Assembly (NCBI GenBank): GCA_964541615.1
Contig: CAZIRA010000070.1
Location: 1 to 13,256 of the forward strand
Source: UPXZ01 sp964541615
Lineage (GTDB): Bacteria; Bacteroidota; Bacteroidia; Bacteroidales; Paludibacteraceae
Direction: 5' to 3'
Length of the DNA: 13,256 nucleotides
The translations under genes were made by a program, and so were the position numbers. Shown in pieces: positions 7,508 through 13,256 of this stretch (position 1 is its first letter; each line of letters begins with the position of its first letter). The notes under the pieces are model-generated. The model was not told the origin of the DNA and searched no databases. It saw only the letters and a list, made by a program, of their open reading frames with translations.

Positions 7508-7541
7508 GCAAAATGCGGTTTGAAACCGCAATTTGCTTTTT
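7508..7541 (+). terminator. Intrinsic terminator after barstar
   Basis: GCAAA and TGCGGTT (7508-7520) pair with AACCGCA and TTTGC (7524-7536) around a 3-base loop, with one A-A mismatch, followed by T5 (7537-7541). It lies 26 bases after the barstar stop codon and isolates the pair from the permease gene. Confidence 0.85.
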
Positions 7542-7574
7542 AAACCATCTTTCTAACAACAAAACTTCACGCAT

Positions 7575-8471
7575 ATGTGGGTTACAGGCGCTTTACTCTC
7601 ATCTTTCCTTCTCGGAATTTACTACATATTTCAAAAAACGGCTCTTAAAGGAAACGCTGTTCTCAGCGTTTTATTTATTTCTACCGCCATCAGCAGTCTG
7701 CTGTTTCTGCCTCTGATTCTGCTTTCCAAAACAGGCGTTTTAGGAATCGAAAACTTCTTTTATGTCCCTTCGGGAAATTTGCAGGAGCACCTTGCCGTGA
7801 TGCTGAAATCGTGCATCGTTTTTTCATCGTGGTTTTGTGGATATTACGCCATCAAGCATCTTTCCATCACATTAGTCGGTCCTGTAAAAGCCTCACAACC
7901 GGTGTTGACACTGCTCGGTGCCACGCTGATTCTCGGCGAGCATCTCAATGGCTATCAATGGATTGGGGTTTTGCTCGGCATCGCATCGCTATATTTTATG
8001 AGTCGCACAAGCAAAAGCGAAGGAATTGATTTCAAAAGCAACAAATTGGTCTGGTTGCTGTTTCTTTCAGTTATTTTTGGAGCGATCAGCGGTCTTTACG
8101 ACAAACACCTAATGCTCCGTTATGATCGGATGTTCGTGCAAAGTTGGTACCTGCTTTACCAAACTTTTCTGACCGGATTATTATTCCTGCTCCTTCAAAA
8201 AAACAGGATTTTAGGCAATGCTAAATTTCAATGGCGAAATTCCATTCCTTTTATCGCCATCTTTCTATCAATGGCCGATTTGGTCTATTTTTGGGCTTTG
8301 AGTCAGGAAGGCGCCATGATTTCCATCATCTCCATGATTCGCCGAAGCAGTGTGCTGGTCAGCTTTCTGGGCGGAGTTTTCATTTTCAAAGAAAGCAATA
8401 TCAAAGCTAAAGCGTTTGATTTGATATTGATTCTGATCGGTTTGGTTTTTCTGTATATTGGGTCGAAATAA
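7575..8471 (+). CDS. EamA/DMT-superfamily permease
   Basis: This 298-residue integral inner-membrane protein has about ten hydrophobic segments in two related halves (roughly 1-145 and 157-297), the layout of EamA (DUF6) drug/metabolite transporters. Family-typical features are the VGPVKASQPVLTLLGATLILGE stretch at 102-123 (end of the first repeat) and the second-repeat counterpart SMIRRSSVLVSF...GGVFIFKES near 251-275. The substrate cannot be deduced; family members export amino acids, nucleosides, sugars or other metabolites. It starts at 7575 (ATG with no visible Shine-Dalgarno) after a terminator and has no same-strand neighbour within 600 bases downstream, so it is probably a single-gene unit. 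No TAnnTTTG box was recognised between the barstar terminator and the start. Nothing links it functionally to barnase-barstar. Confidence 0.88.
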   Translation: MWVTGALLSSFLLGIYYIFQKTALKGNAVLSVLFISTAISSLLFLPLILLSKTGVLGIENFFYVPSGNLQEHLAVMLKSCIVFSSWFCGYYAIKHLSITLVGPVKASQPVLTLLGATLILGEHLNGYQWIGVLLGIASLYFMSRTSKSEGIDFKSNKLVWLLFLSVIFGAISGLYDKHLMLRYDRMFVQSWYLLYQTFLTGLLFLLLQKNRILGNAKFQWRNSIPFIAIFLSMADLVYFWALSQEGAMISIISMIRRSSVLVSFLGGVFIFKESNIKAKAFDLILILIGLVFLYIGSK

Positions 8472-8702
8472 AGCTCAAGTTTGTCAGATTTATTTTATCT
8501 CCATCTTTTTTGTAATTTTGGGAAATATTTATTGAAGTTATCTCGATTTTTAAAACAGTAGTAAACATAGAAAAATTATACATATTCTCTGATTTTCGGG
8601 AATATCCGTCAATTTATAAAACACAGAAACTGATGACATTTTAACACGGAGACCTTTATTCTTAATAAAATGATTTCTGCAATGCGTCCGAAACTGTATT
8701 TT

Positions 8703-8721
8703 GGGCTGAAAGCCCAACTTA
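8703..8721 (+). repeat. REP-like repeat copy 1 (GGGCTGAAAGCCC palindrome)
   Basis: GGGCTGAAAGCCCAACTTA is repeated at 8770-8788 with one mismatch. The first 13 bases form a hairpin (GGGCT-GAA-AGCCC), and an inverted partial copy (TTTCAGCCC) follows at 8722-8730. It is preceded by CAATGCGT at 8680-8687, a motif shared with the partial copy at 8840-8863. Confidence 0.7.
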
Positions 8722-8769
8722 TTTCAGCCCCACTCAACGGGTGGGGTATTAGATAAAACCATAATTGGC

Positions 8770-8788
8770 GGGCTGTAAGCCCAACTTA
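8770..8788 (+). repeat. REP-like repeat copy 2
   Basis: GGGCTGTAAGCCCAACTTA differs from copy 1 by one base in the hairpin loop. The start-to-start distance is 67 bases. The conservation of the palindrome plus the non-palindromic AACTTA tail indicates duplication of a unit and not chance hairpins. Confidence 0.7.
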
Positions 8789-8839
8789 ATTGCATCTTGC
8801 CCTTACAAGGCGCGTTTTGACTATTATAAACTAATATCT

Positions 8840-8863
8840 CAATGCGTTGCCATTGGGCTGAAA
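8840..8863 (+). repeat. Partial REP-like repeat copy 3
   Basis: CAATGCGT followed by TTGGGCTGAAA repeats the beginning of the module at 8680-8711 but with a shorter middle. The second palindrome arm is absent, replaced by an imperfect GCC-TTCC-AGGC hairpin nearby (8871-8881). Confidence 0.5.
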
Positions 8864-9079
8864 TATTTATGCCTTCCAGGCAAAAGACTAAAATGACAGA
8901 TTACATTACGGATAACCATAAAAAATAAAGAAAAACTCTTTGCCTCCGTGTTGAATTAACGTTTTAGAAAAATCAAACTATTGTTTTCTATGTTTTAAAA
9001 ATCATAACAACACATTGAAACAAAACTTTTGATATTAATTTTCACAACTTTGTAGCCCGAAAAATGTTATCTTAATATT

Positions 9080-10006
9080 ATGGAAAAAAAAGTTTCAAAA
9101 ACTCACAGCCATTCTCATTCACACGTGCATCACCACGATCATCACGGCGATGTGAAGAACATTAAGGTAGCTTTTTTCCTGAATTTCGGCTTTGCCATCA
9201 TTGAGATTATCGGCGGATTTCTGACCAACAGCGTCGCCATTCTTTCGGATGCCGTGCACGATTTGGGTGATAGTTTATCGCTAGGATTGGCGTGGTATTT
9301 TCAAAAATATTCCCGCAAAAAAAGTGACAGCACGTACACCTACGGCTATCGGCGGTTTTCACTGGTTGGTGCGCTGGCAAACTCGTTGGTGCTCATCGTT
9401 GGAAGTATTTTAATCCTCACCGAAGCCATTCCGCGTATTTTCAATCCGCAACAAGCTCATCCGCAGGGAATGATGATGCTTGCCGTACTTGGAATTGCTG
9501 TAAACGGCGTTGCTATGCTCCGTTTGCGCAGGGGAAAATCGCTGAATGAAAAAGTGGTTTCGCTCCATTTAATGGAAGACGTACTGGGTTGGATTGCCGT
9601 TCTGGTTGGTGCGATAATCATGTATTTCTGGGATGTGCCGGTTATTGACCCGATTCTGTCGCTGTTGATTGCCGGATACGTGCTTTTCAATGTATTCAAA
9701 AATATGCGTGAACTATTCCGGATTCTCCTTCAAGGCACTCCGCACGAAATAAATTCAGATGAAATACAAGCTGAAATCCTGAAAATTGAATCGGTTAAAG
9801 GTCTTCATGATGTTCACCTCTGGACTGTTGACGGCATTTACAATGTGATGACAATTCATGTGATTTTGAACAAGAAAAAAACGATGGAAGAACTCACTTC
9901 CATTAAAAACAACATTAGAAATACCCTTAAAGACAATGGCATAGAGCACGTTACATTGGAGTTTGAAACCGTAGATGAAGAATGCGTGATGGAAGGATGC
10001 TGTTAG
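9080..10006 (+). CDS. Cation diffusion facilitator, zinc-type efflux (CzcD/ZnT-like)
   Basis: This 308-residue inner-membrane antiporter should export Zn2+ (possibly Co2+ or Cd2+) in exchange for protons. The first 24 residues are His-rich (SHSHSHVHHHDHH), a likely metal-binding tail. Six transmembrane segments follow. The transport site has the HxxxD pair in TM2 (H60/D64 in DAVHDLGDS) and HxxxD in TM5 (H163/D167 in SLHLMEDVLG), the His-Asp/His-Asp arrangement of zinc-selective members. The cytoplasmic C-terminal domain begins near 208 and contains GLHDVHLW (241-248). The protein ends in three extra cysteines (ECVMEGCC), possibly another metal ligand. It is followed by the repeat pair and sufS; no obvious regulator is nearby. 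A near-match to the -7 box (CAACTTTG, 9045-9052) sits 28 bases upstream of the ATG. Confidence 0.92.
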   Translation: MEKKVSKTHSHSHSHVHHHDHHGDVKNIKVAFFLNFGFAIIEIIGGFLTNSVAILSDAVHDLGDSLSLGLAWYFQKYSRKKSDSTYTYGYRRFSLVGALANSLVLIVGSILILTEAIPRIFNPQQAHPQGMMMLAVLGIAVNGVAMLRLRRGKSLNEKVVSLHLMEDVLGWIAVLVGAIIMYFWDVPVIDPILSLLIAGYVLFNVFKNMRELFRILLQGTPHEINSDEIQAEILKIESVKGLHDVHLWTVDGIYNVMTIHVILNKKKTMEELTSIKNNIRNTLKDNGIEHVTLEFETVDEECVMEGCC

Positions 10007-10013
10007 AGAAAAC

Positions 10014-10038
10014 GGCCCCTAACCCCTAAAGGGGAATA
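10014..10038 (+). repeat. C/G-rich palindromic repeat, copy A (plus orientation)
   Basis: This copy contains CCCCTAACCCCTAAAGGGG followed by AATA. CCCCTAAAGGGG is near-palindromic, while the leading CCCCTAA and trailing AATA give it polarity. It begins 8 bases after the CDF stop codon and is head-to-head with the inverted copy at 10135-10162. Confidence 0.85.
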
Positions 10039-10134
10039 CTTCGCTGACATACTATAAATGTTGCAATTTTAGTATTAAGACGTATTGAGGGGAAAAAATT
10101 AAATTATCTTATAAAAAATGACAAACCAAATAAT

Positions 10135-10162
10135 AATACCCCCTTTAGGGGGCAAGGGGGCT
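10135..10162 (-). repeat. C/G-rich palindromic repeat, copy B (minus orientation)
   Basis: On the minus strand it reads CCCCCTTGCCCCCTAAAGGG and on into GGTATT, a variant of copy A. It ends immediately before the best sufS start codon (ATG 10163), so its AAGGGGG stretch lies where a Shine-Dalgarno would be. Confidence 0.85.
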
Positions 10163-11371
10163 ATGAATATTGACAACATACGCGCTGATTTTCCGATTCT
10201 TTCGGAGAAAATTTACAACAAACCGCTGATTTACTTTGACAATGGCGCAACGACTCAAAAGCCGAAAGCGGTGCTTGACAGAATTAATTACGGCTACGAA
10301 CACCTGAATGCAAACATTCACCGCGGTGTCCATTTTCTAAGTCAGCAAGCCACCGAAGCACACGAAGAAGCACGCAATTTTGTTGCAAAATTTATTAACA
10401 CTTCTACTTCTGCTGAAATAATTTTCACGCGAGGAACTACCGAAGCCATCAATTTGGTTGCGTTTTCATTTGGTGAATATTGTTGTAATGAGGGTGATGA
10501 GATAGTGATTTCGGTGATGGAACACCACTCCAACATCGTTCCGTGGCAGATGCTATGCGAACGCAAAAAGATGAAACTGCGCGTTATCCCGATGAATGAA
10601 AAAGGTGAATTAAAGTTGGATGAATTTGAGAAATTGCTGAATGAAAGAACACGATTGATTTCCGTAACGCACGTTTCCAATGTGCTCGGCACCATCAATC
10701 CGGTGAAAGAGATGATATCGACTGCTCATTCAAAAAATATTCCCGTATTGATTGACGGAGCACAGGCAGTACCGCATATTCAGGTAGATGTGCTGGATTT
10801 GGATGCTGATTTTTACGTTTTTTCCGGACATAAAGTCTATGCGCCTACGGGAATCGGCGTCCTGTATGGGAAAAAGGAGTGGCTGGACAAACTTCCACCT
10901 TATCAGGGAGGAGGCGAAATGATTCAAACCGTTACATTTGAAAAGACGACTTACAACGAACCTCCTTTTAAATTTGAAGCCGGGACACCCGATTACATCG
11001 GTTCTACGGCGTTGGCAGAAGCGCTAAAGTATGTACAAAATATTGGCATTGAGAATATTGCCGATTATGAAAATGAACTGACTCAATACGCCACAAAACA
11101 ATTGTTGGAAATTGACGATATGCAGATAATCGGCACTTCTGAACACAAAAGTTCGGTTATCTCATTCCTGGTTGGGAAAATCCACCCGTATGACATCGGG
11201 ATGCTCCTTGATAAGCTTGGAATAGCTGTTCGGACAGGACATCACTGCGCACAACCACTCATTGATGAACTCGGAATTCCTGGAACTGTTCGTGCTTCTT
11301 TTTCATTTTACAATACAAAAGAGGAAATAGATACGTTTGTAGAGGCGTTAAAGAGAGTAACGAAGATGCTT

Positions 11372-11380
<9 letters not shown>
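10163..11380 (+). CDS. sufS: Cysteine desulfurase SufS
   Basis: This 405-residue PLP enzyme takes sulfur from L-cysteine as a persulfide and, with SufE, feeds Fe-S cluster assembly in the cytoplasm. Visible motifs are IHRGVHFLSQQ, MEHHSNIVPW, the PLP aspartate in LIDGAQ, the PLP lysine K224 in SGHKVYAPTG and the catalytic C362 in RTGHHCAQP. These are offset by only two from E. coli SufS K226 and C364, which supports the start at 10163. An in-frame ATG at 10118 would add 15 residues, but most of these are translated palindromic repeat (IPPLGGKG). The stop codon lies in another repeat copy, so the final Ala-Pro are repeat-encoded. sufE follows 144 bases downstream. The sufBCD genes are not in the window. 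No clear own promoter was found. Confidence 0.93.
11363..11371 (+). repeat. Left copy of a 9-bp direct repeat flanking the repeat block
   Basis: AAGATGCTT encodes Lys-Met-Leu at the end of sufS and is repeated exactly at 11440-11448, bracketing the C/G-rich repeat block between them. It may be a target-site duplication or a footprint of slippage. Confidence 0.65.
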
Positions 11381-11439
<59 letters not shown>

Positions 11440-11448
11440 AAGATGCTT
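11440..11448 (+). repeat. Right copy of the 9-bp direct repeat
   Basis: AAGATGCTT is identical to 11363-11371. Joining it in frame to the sequence after it would extend SufS by Phe-Asn-Ile-Ile and a TAA stop (11461-11463), which suggests the original end of sufS. Confidence 0.6.
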
Positions 11449-11488
11449 TTTAATATTATATAAATAATTCTGAATAACACATTCTCTT

Positions 11489-11521
11489 ATTCCCCTTTAG
11501 GGGTTAGGGGTAGTTTTTTTT
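11489..11521 (-). repeat. C/G-rich palindromic repeat, copy D (minus), with T tract: possible attenuator
   Basis: ATTCCCCTTTAGGGGTTAGG and the following GG (11489-11510) are copy A in reverse orientation. It can fold on itself (CCCC-TTTA-GGGG) or pair with copy C over more than 100 bases. A T8 tract (11514-11521) follows, giving it the form of an intrinsic terminator that ends three bases before the sufE start codon. Confidence 0.75.
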
Positions 11522-11524
11522 ATT

Positions 11525-11947
11525 ATGACAATTAACGAAATTCAAGACCAAATCATTGACGATTTCAATCAATTTGACGATTGGATGGACAAATATGCCC
11601 TGCTGATTGATCTGGGCAATTCACTCGAACCACTTGACGAGAAGTACAAAATTCCGCAAAACATCATTGAAGGGTGCCAGAGCCGTGTGTGGCTGAATGC
11701 CGAACTGATGGATGGAAAAGTGATTTACGAAGGCGAAAGCGATGCCATTCTCGTAAAAGGAATTGTTGCGCTACTTTTCCAGGTGCTGTCCGGACAAACA
11801 CCCGATGATATCGTAAACACCGAGCTTTATTTCATTGAAAAAATAGGGCTGAAAGAACACCTCTCTCCCACCCGCTCCAACGGACTGCTGGCCATGGTGA
11901 AGCAGATGAAAATGTATGCGCTGGTATATAAAATGAAGCAAGGATAG
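11525..11947 (+). CDS. sufE: Sulfur acceptor protein SufE
   Basis: This 140-residue cytoplasmic protein accepts the persulfide from SufS, stimulates the desulfurase and passes sulfur to the SufBCD scaffold. The acceptor cysteine is C51 in IEGCQSRVW, the same number as in E. coli SufE, which confirms the start. The rest shows the expected KGIVALLFQVLSGQTPDDI segment (about 79-97) and a C-terminal Ser/Arg-Asn-Gly-Leu-Leu helix. It is in the same direction as sufS with a 144-base gap filled by palindromic repeats, and its ATG lies only three bases after a hairpin-plus-T-tract. Expression from the sufS transcript would therefore have to pass this structure. No -7 box was found in the gap, so an internal promoter is not supported. 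Confidence 0.93.
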   Translation: MTINEIQDQIIDDFNQFDDWMDKYALLIDLGNSLEPLDEKYKIPQNIIEGCQSRVWLNAELMDGKVIYEGESDAILVKGIVALLFQVLSGQTPDDIVNTELYFIEKIGLKEHLSPTRSNGLLAMVKQMKMYALVYKMKQG

Positions 11948-12156
11948 TTTACGAAGAGTGGAGAGTGAAAAAGCAGGAAGAATGGATACTTGAAATCTAC
12001 AAGTTGGTAGAAATGACTTCAAAACAAACAATAACACCAACCGCTGACAAGTCCGCTGGATATGTCTGGCTTGACACAAAACCTTAACAACGCCTGAAAG
12101 ACTTGTCAACAGTTAATATTAATCAAAAACTACATGCATTCATAAATATACCCACC

Positions 12157-12228
12157 AACCCAATTGACATTATCAGCATTATCTTGTTGGTGCTGTTTTT
12201 CTCGCTTTATTTTCACGTATTTTGTTGC
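12157..12228 (+). pseudogene. Out-of-frame N-terminal segment of the ICMT-like protein
   Basis: The frame beginning at 12157 reads NPIDIISIILLVLFFSLYFH followed by VFCC and then stops at TAA (12229-12231). This is a good first transmembrane helix for the methyltransferase-like protein whose main part continues from 12222 in the next frame. One extra T in the T4 run at 12220-12223 would join them as YFHVFLLLKSRG. No ATG precedes the segment in this frame; the open stretch begins after TAA at 12085-12087, and TTG at 12103 is a possible but unproven start. Confidence 0.6.
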
Positions 12229-12737
12229 TAAAAAGTCGCGGAATCCAACCGATTGTGTTTGCAAAAACGCATCCAAGCGATTATTTCCTGATGCCGATCA
12301 TGTTTTTGCTGGTATATGTGGCGCTAGCATCTGCGTTGCCGATATTGCCATTTATTAAGTTTTTACTTAAACCGGTTGTTGAAAGCAATGTACTGCCGTG
12401 GATTGGGGTTTTTGTAAGCAGTATCGGTGTTGTCGCTTTTGCACTTTCGCTTATTTCATTTGGAAATTCGTTCCGAATGGGCATTGACACCGAAAATCCG
12501 GACAAACTGGTTACAACCGGCATTTTTTCCGTCAGCAGAAACCCGATGTACACGGCATTTATTTTCTTTTTCTTAGGATTAATTTTGGCACATCCCAATA
12601 TCGCTTTTATATGCGTACTCTTCGGGCTTTACATCCCCATACTTCACCGCCAGATTATCCGCGAAGAGGATTTTTTGAAAAAACATTACGGCGTAGATTA
12701 TAGCAACTATGCAAAAAAAGTAAGGCGGTATTTGTGA
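12222..12737 (+). CDS. ICMT/PEMT-type membrane methyltransferase-like protein (5' end frameshifted)
   Basis: This frame encodes about 171 residues of a small integral membrane protein of the isoprenylcysteine carboxyl methyltransferase / phospholipid methyltransferase fold. Hydrophobic helices occur near 22-46, 57-80 and 108-142. The family's C-terminal cofactor-binding pattern is present: TTGIFSVSRNPMYT (102-115), then REEDFLKKHYGVDYSNY (147-163) and a basic end. Bacterial members act on unknown small or lipid substrates with S-adenosylmethionine. Position 12222 is only a TTG; the natural N-terminus is almost certainly the out-of-frame segment at 12157-12228. Whether this is a real broken gene or a base-calling error cannot be told from one sequence. 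It ends 25 bases before the ThuA-like gene, so the two could form an operon. Confidence 0.75.
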   Translation: MLLKSRGIQPIVFAKTHPSDYFLMPIMFLLVYVALASALPILPFIKFLLKPVVESNVLPWIGVFVSSIGVVAFALSLISFGNSFRMGIDTENPDKLVTTGIFSVSRNPMYTAFIFFFLGLILAHPNIAFICVLFGLYIPILHRQIIREEDFLKKHYGVDYSNYAKKVRRYL

Positions 12738-12762
12738 TTTTTTCTAATAAAACTGCTTATCA

Positions 12763-13256
12763 ATGTCCATTTTCCAATTTAATAAGCACATCCTGTTAAT
12801 AGTAGCTTCGATTTTTCTTTTGAGCTCTTGCAGTCCTTTCCGCCAAATGAATAATTCAGGCAAACCTCTTGATGTTCTGATTATTACCGACAATCGAAAA
12901 TTTAATCTGGAAGCGTTTTTTGCAATGTTCGACAGTTTTAACAACATTCGCCGGACAGAAAAAAACATCCGCAAGCCATTGATTTTTTTGGATCCGACAG
13001 TATAAATACTTACGATGCCGTTGTGTTTTACGACATACCTGAAAATGTGGTGCTTACACAAAACAGAAGCAGAATTTTATCCGGTTTTTCAAATCCGGAG
13101 CACCGATTGTTTTTCTGCATCATTCCATTTTATCCTATCGTGAATGGGATTTGTTTCCCGAAATCCTCGGTGGGCGATATTATGGAAAAACACCCAAAAA
13201 TGTTTGGAACACACTTCTTGAACCGGAAAATTACAAAAAATGGACAGCTGTTTTTT
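12763..13256 (+). pseudogene. ThuA-like lipoprotein, two apparent frameshifts, 3' partial
   Basis: The first frame (12763-13005) gives a lipoprotein signal peptide ending LLSSC (Cys23), then DVLIITDNRKFNLEAFFAMF, the start of a ThuA-like (trehalose-utilisation, glutamine-amidotransferase-like fold) domain. The domain continues in a second frame near 12993-13060 (SDSINTYDAVVFYDIPENVV) and in a third from about 13064 to the window end (QNFIRFFKSGAPIVFLHHSI, then LSYREWDLFPEILGGRYYGK). Adding one T in the T7 run (12983-12989) and one A in the A4 run (13060-13063) restores one continuous protein. The gene is cut by the window end. If intact, it would be an envelope-anchored ThuA-domain protein of unknown reaction; many Bacteroidota members sit with glycoside metabolism genes. 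Either decay or sequencing error explains the shifts. Confidence 0.8.

Larger units (their letters stand above)
8545..9003. repeat. Large nested inverted repeat, degenerate mobile-element-like
   Basis: The outer arms are GATTTTTAAAACA (8545-8557) and its exact reverse complement (8991-9003). The match continues as TAGAAAA (8568-8574 with 8984-8990) after a 10-base insertion in the left arm. Further in, AACACGGAG (8643-8651) is the exact reverse complement of 8944-8952. The 459-base block has no transposase and could be a MITE-like remnant or an intergenic repeat composite. Identity as an element is inference. Confidence 0.55.
8472..9079. other. Gene-free 608-base spacer with nested repeats
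   Basis: No open frame with coding character and no tRNA or rRNA is visible. It holds a long-range inverted repeat (8545-9003), an inner inverted repeat with CACGGAG ends, and duplicated GGGCTGAAAGCCC-type palindromes, each listed separately. TAATTTTG at 8513-8520 fits TAnnTTTG and would direct transcription into the repeat region, but nothing else supports a transcript. Confidence 0.7.

Noticed and set aside
8680..8863. Possible CRISPR array from the repeated GGGCTGAAAGCCC units
   Set aside because: There are only two full copies, irregular spacing, palindromic units with a divergent third copy, and no cas genes nearby.
11771..12109. A minus-strand frame of 112 codons over the sufE 3' end
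   Set aside because: It is antisense to the conserved SufE C-terminus, with no plausible start context and no recognisable domain.
11948..12156. A possible small RNA or gene between sufE and the ICMT-like gene
   Set aside because: Only an 8-bp inverted repeat (GACAAGTC 12047-12054 with GACTTGTC 12100-12107) is visible. There is no T tract, no promoter box and no coding frame beyond a short ATG-less stretch.
12210..12230. Programmed -1 ribosomal frameshifting in the ICMT-like gene
   Set aside because: There is no X-XXY-YYZ slippery heptamer and no evident downstream pseudoknot, and two more same-sign shifts occur in the next gene at homopolymers.
12164..12358. An alternative 64-codon frame starting at ATG 12164
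   Set aside because: Its translation is Cys/Ser-rich with no family features and is a shadow of the ICMT-like helix and following frame.

Overview
The window looks like a chromosomal segment of a Bacteroidota bacterium, probably from or near the order Bacteroidales. The evidence is: a secreted alpha-amylase-family protein ending in a type IX secretion (Por) sorting domain, signal peptides cut before Gln, several TAnnTTTG-type -7 promoter boxes, an AT-rich background, and Bacteroidota-like versions of TyrA, SufS and SufE. I cannot name the genus from sequence alone.

Layout. Positions 139-687 (minus strand) encode a small coiled-coil lipoprotein with its own terminator. Positions 1065-2659 encode a split 5'-nucleotidase: the C-terminal substrate-binding domain (a lipoprotein) comes first and the metallophosphatase domain second, as two genes. 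A terminator and a compact promoter then lead into prephenate dehydrogenase (tyrA, 2766-3539). A two-way terminator separates tyrA from the convergent 920-residue GH13 glycosidase (3631-6393, minus). Divergent from it is a barnase-barstar pair: a membrane-anchored barnase-type ribonuclease (6679-7173) overlapping its barstar-type inhibitor (7170-7481). An EamA/DMT-type permease follows (7575-8471).

The next 608 bases (8472-9079) contain no gene but hold nested inverted repeats and REP-like short repeats. A CzcD/ZnT-like zinc efflux protein (9080-10006), sufS (start best placed at 10163, end 11380) and sufE (11525-11947) come next. sufS is bracketed by two head-to-head pairs of a C/G-rich palindromic repeat with the core CCCCTAACCCCTAAAGGGG. 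One repeat block supplies the sufS stop codon and is flanked by a codon-exact 9-bp direct repeat, which suggests insertion into the gene end. SufS and SufE together mobilise sulfur from cysteine for Fe-S cluster assembly.

The last 1.1 kb holds a methyltransferase-like membrane protein (ICMT/PEMT type) and a ThuA-like lipoprotein that runs off the window. Both are broken by apparent single-base losses (one and two respectively). Each loss lies at or next to a homopolymer and all have the same sign, so I suspect sequencing or assembly error as much as real decay.

The most distinctive content is the barnase-barstar pair, whose two cysteines fall at the positions of a disulfide known from protein engineering of barnase, and the repeat family remodelling the borders of sufS. 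I did not find a convincing new multi-gene system.
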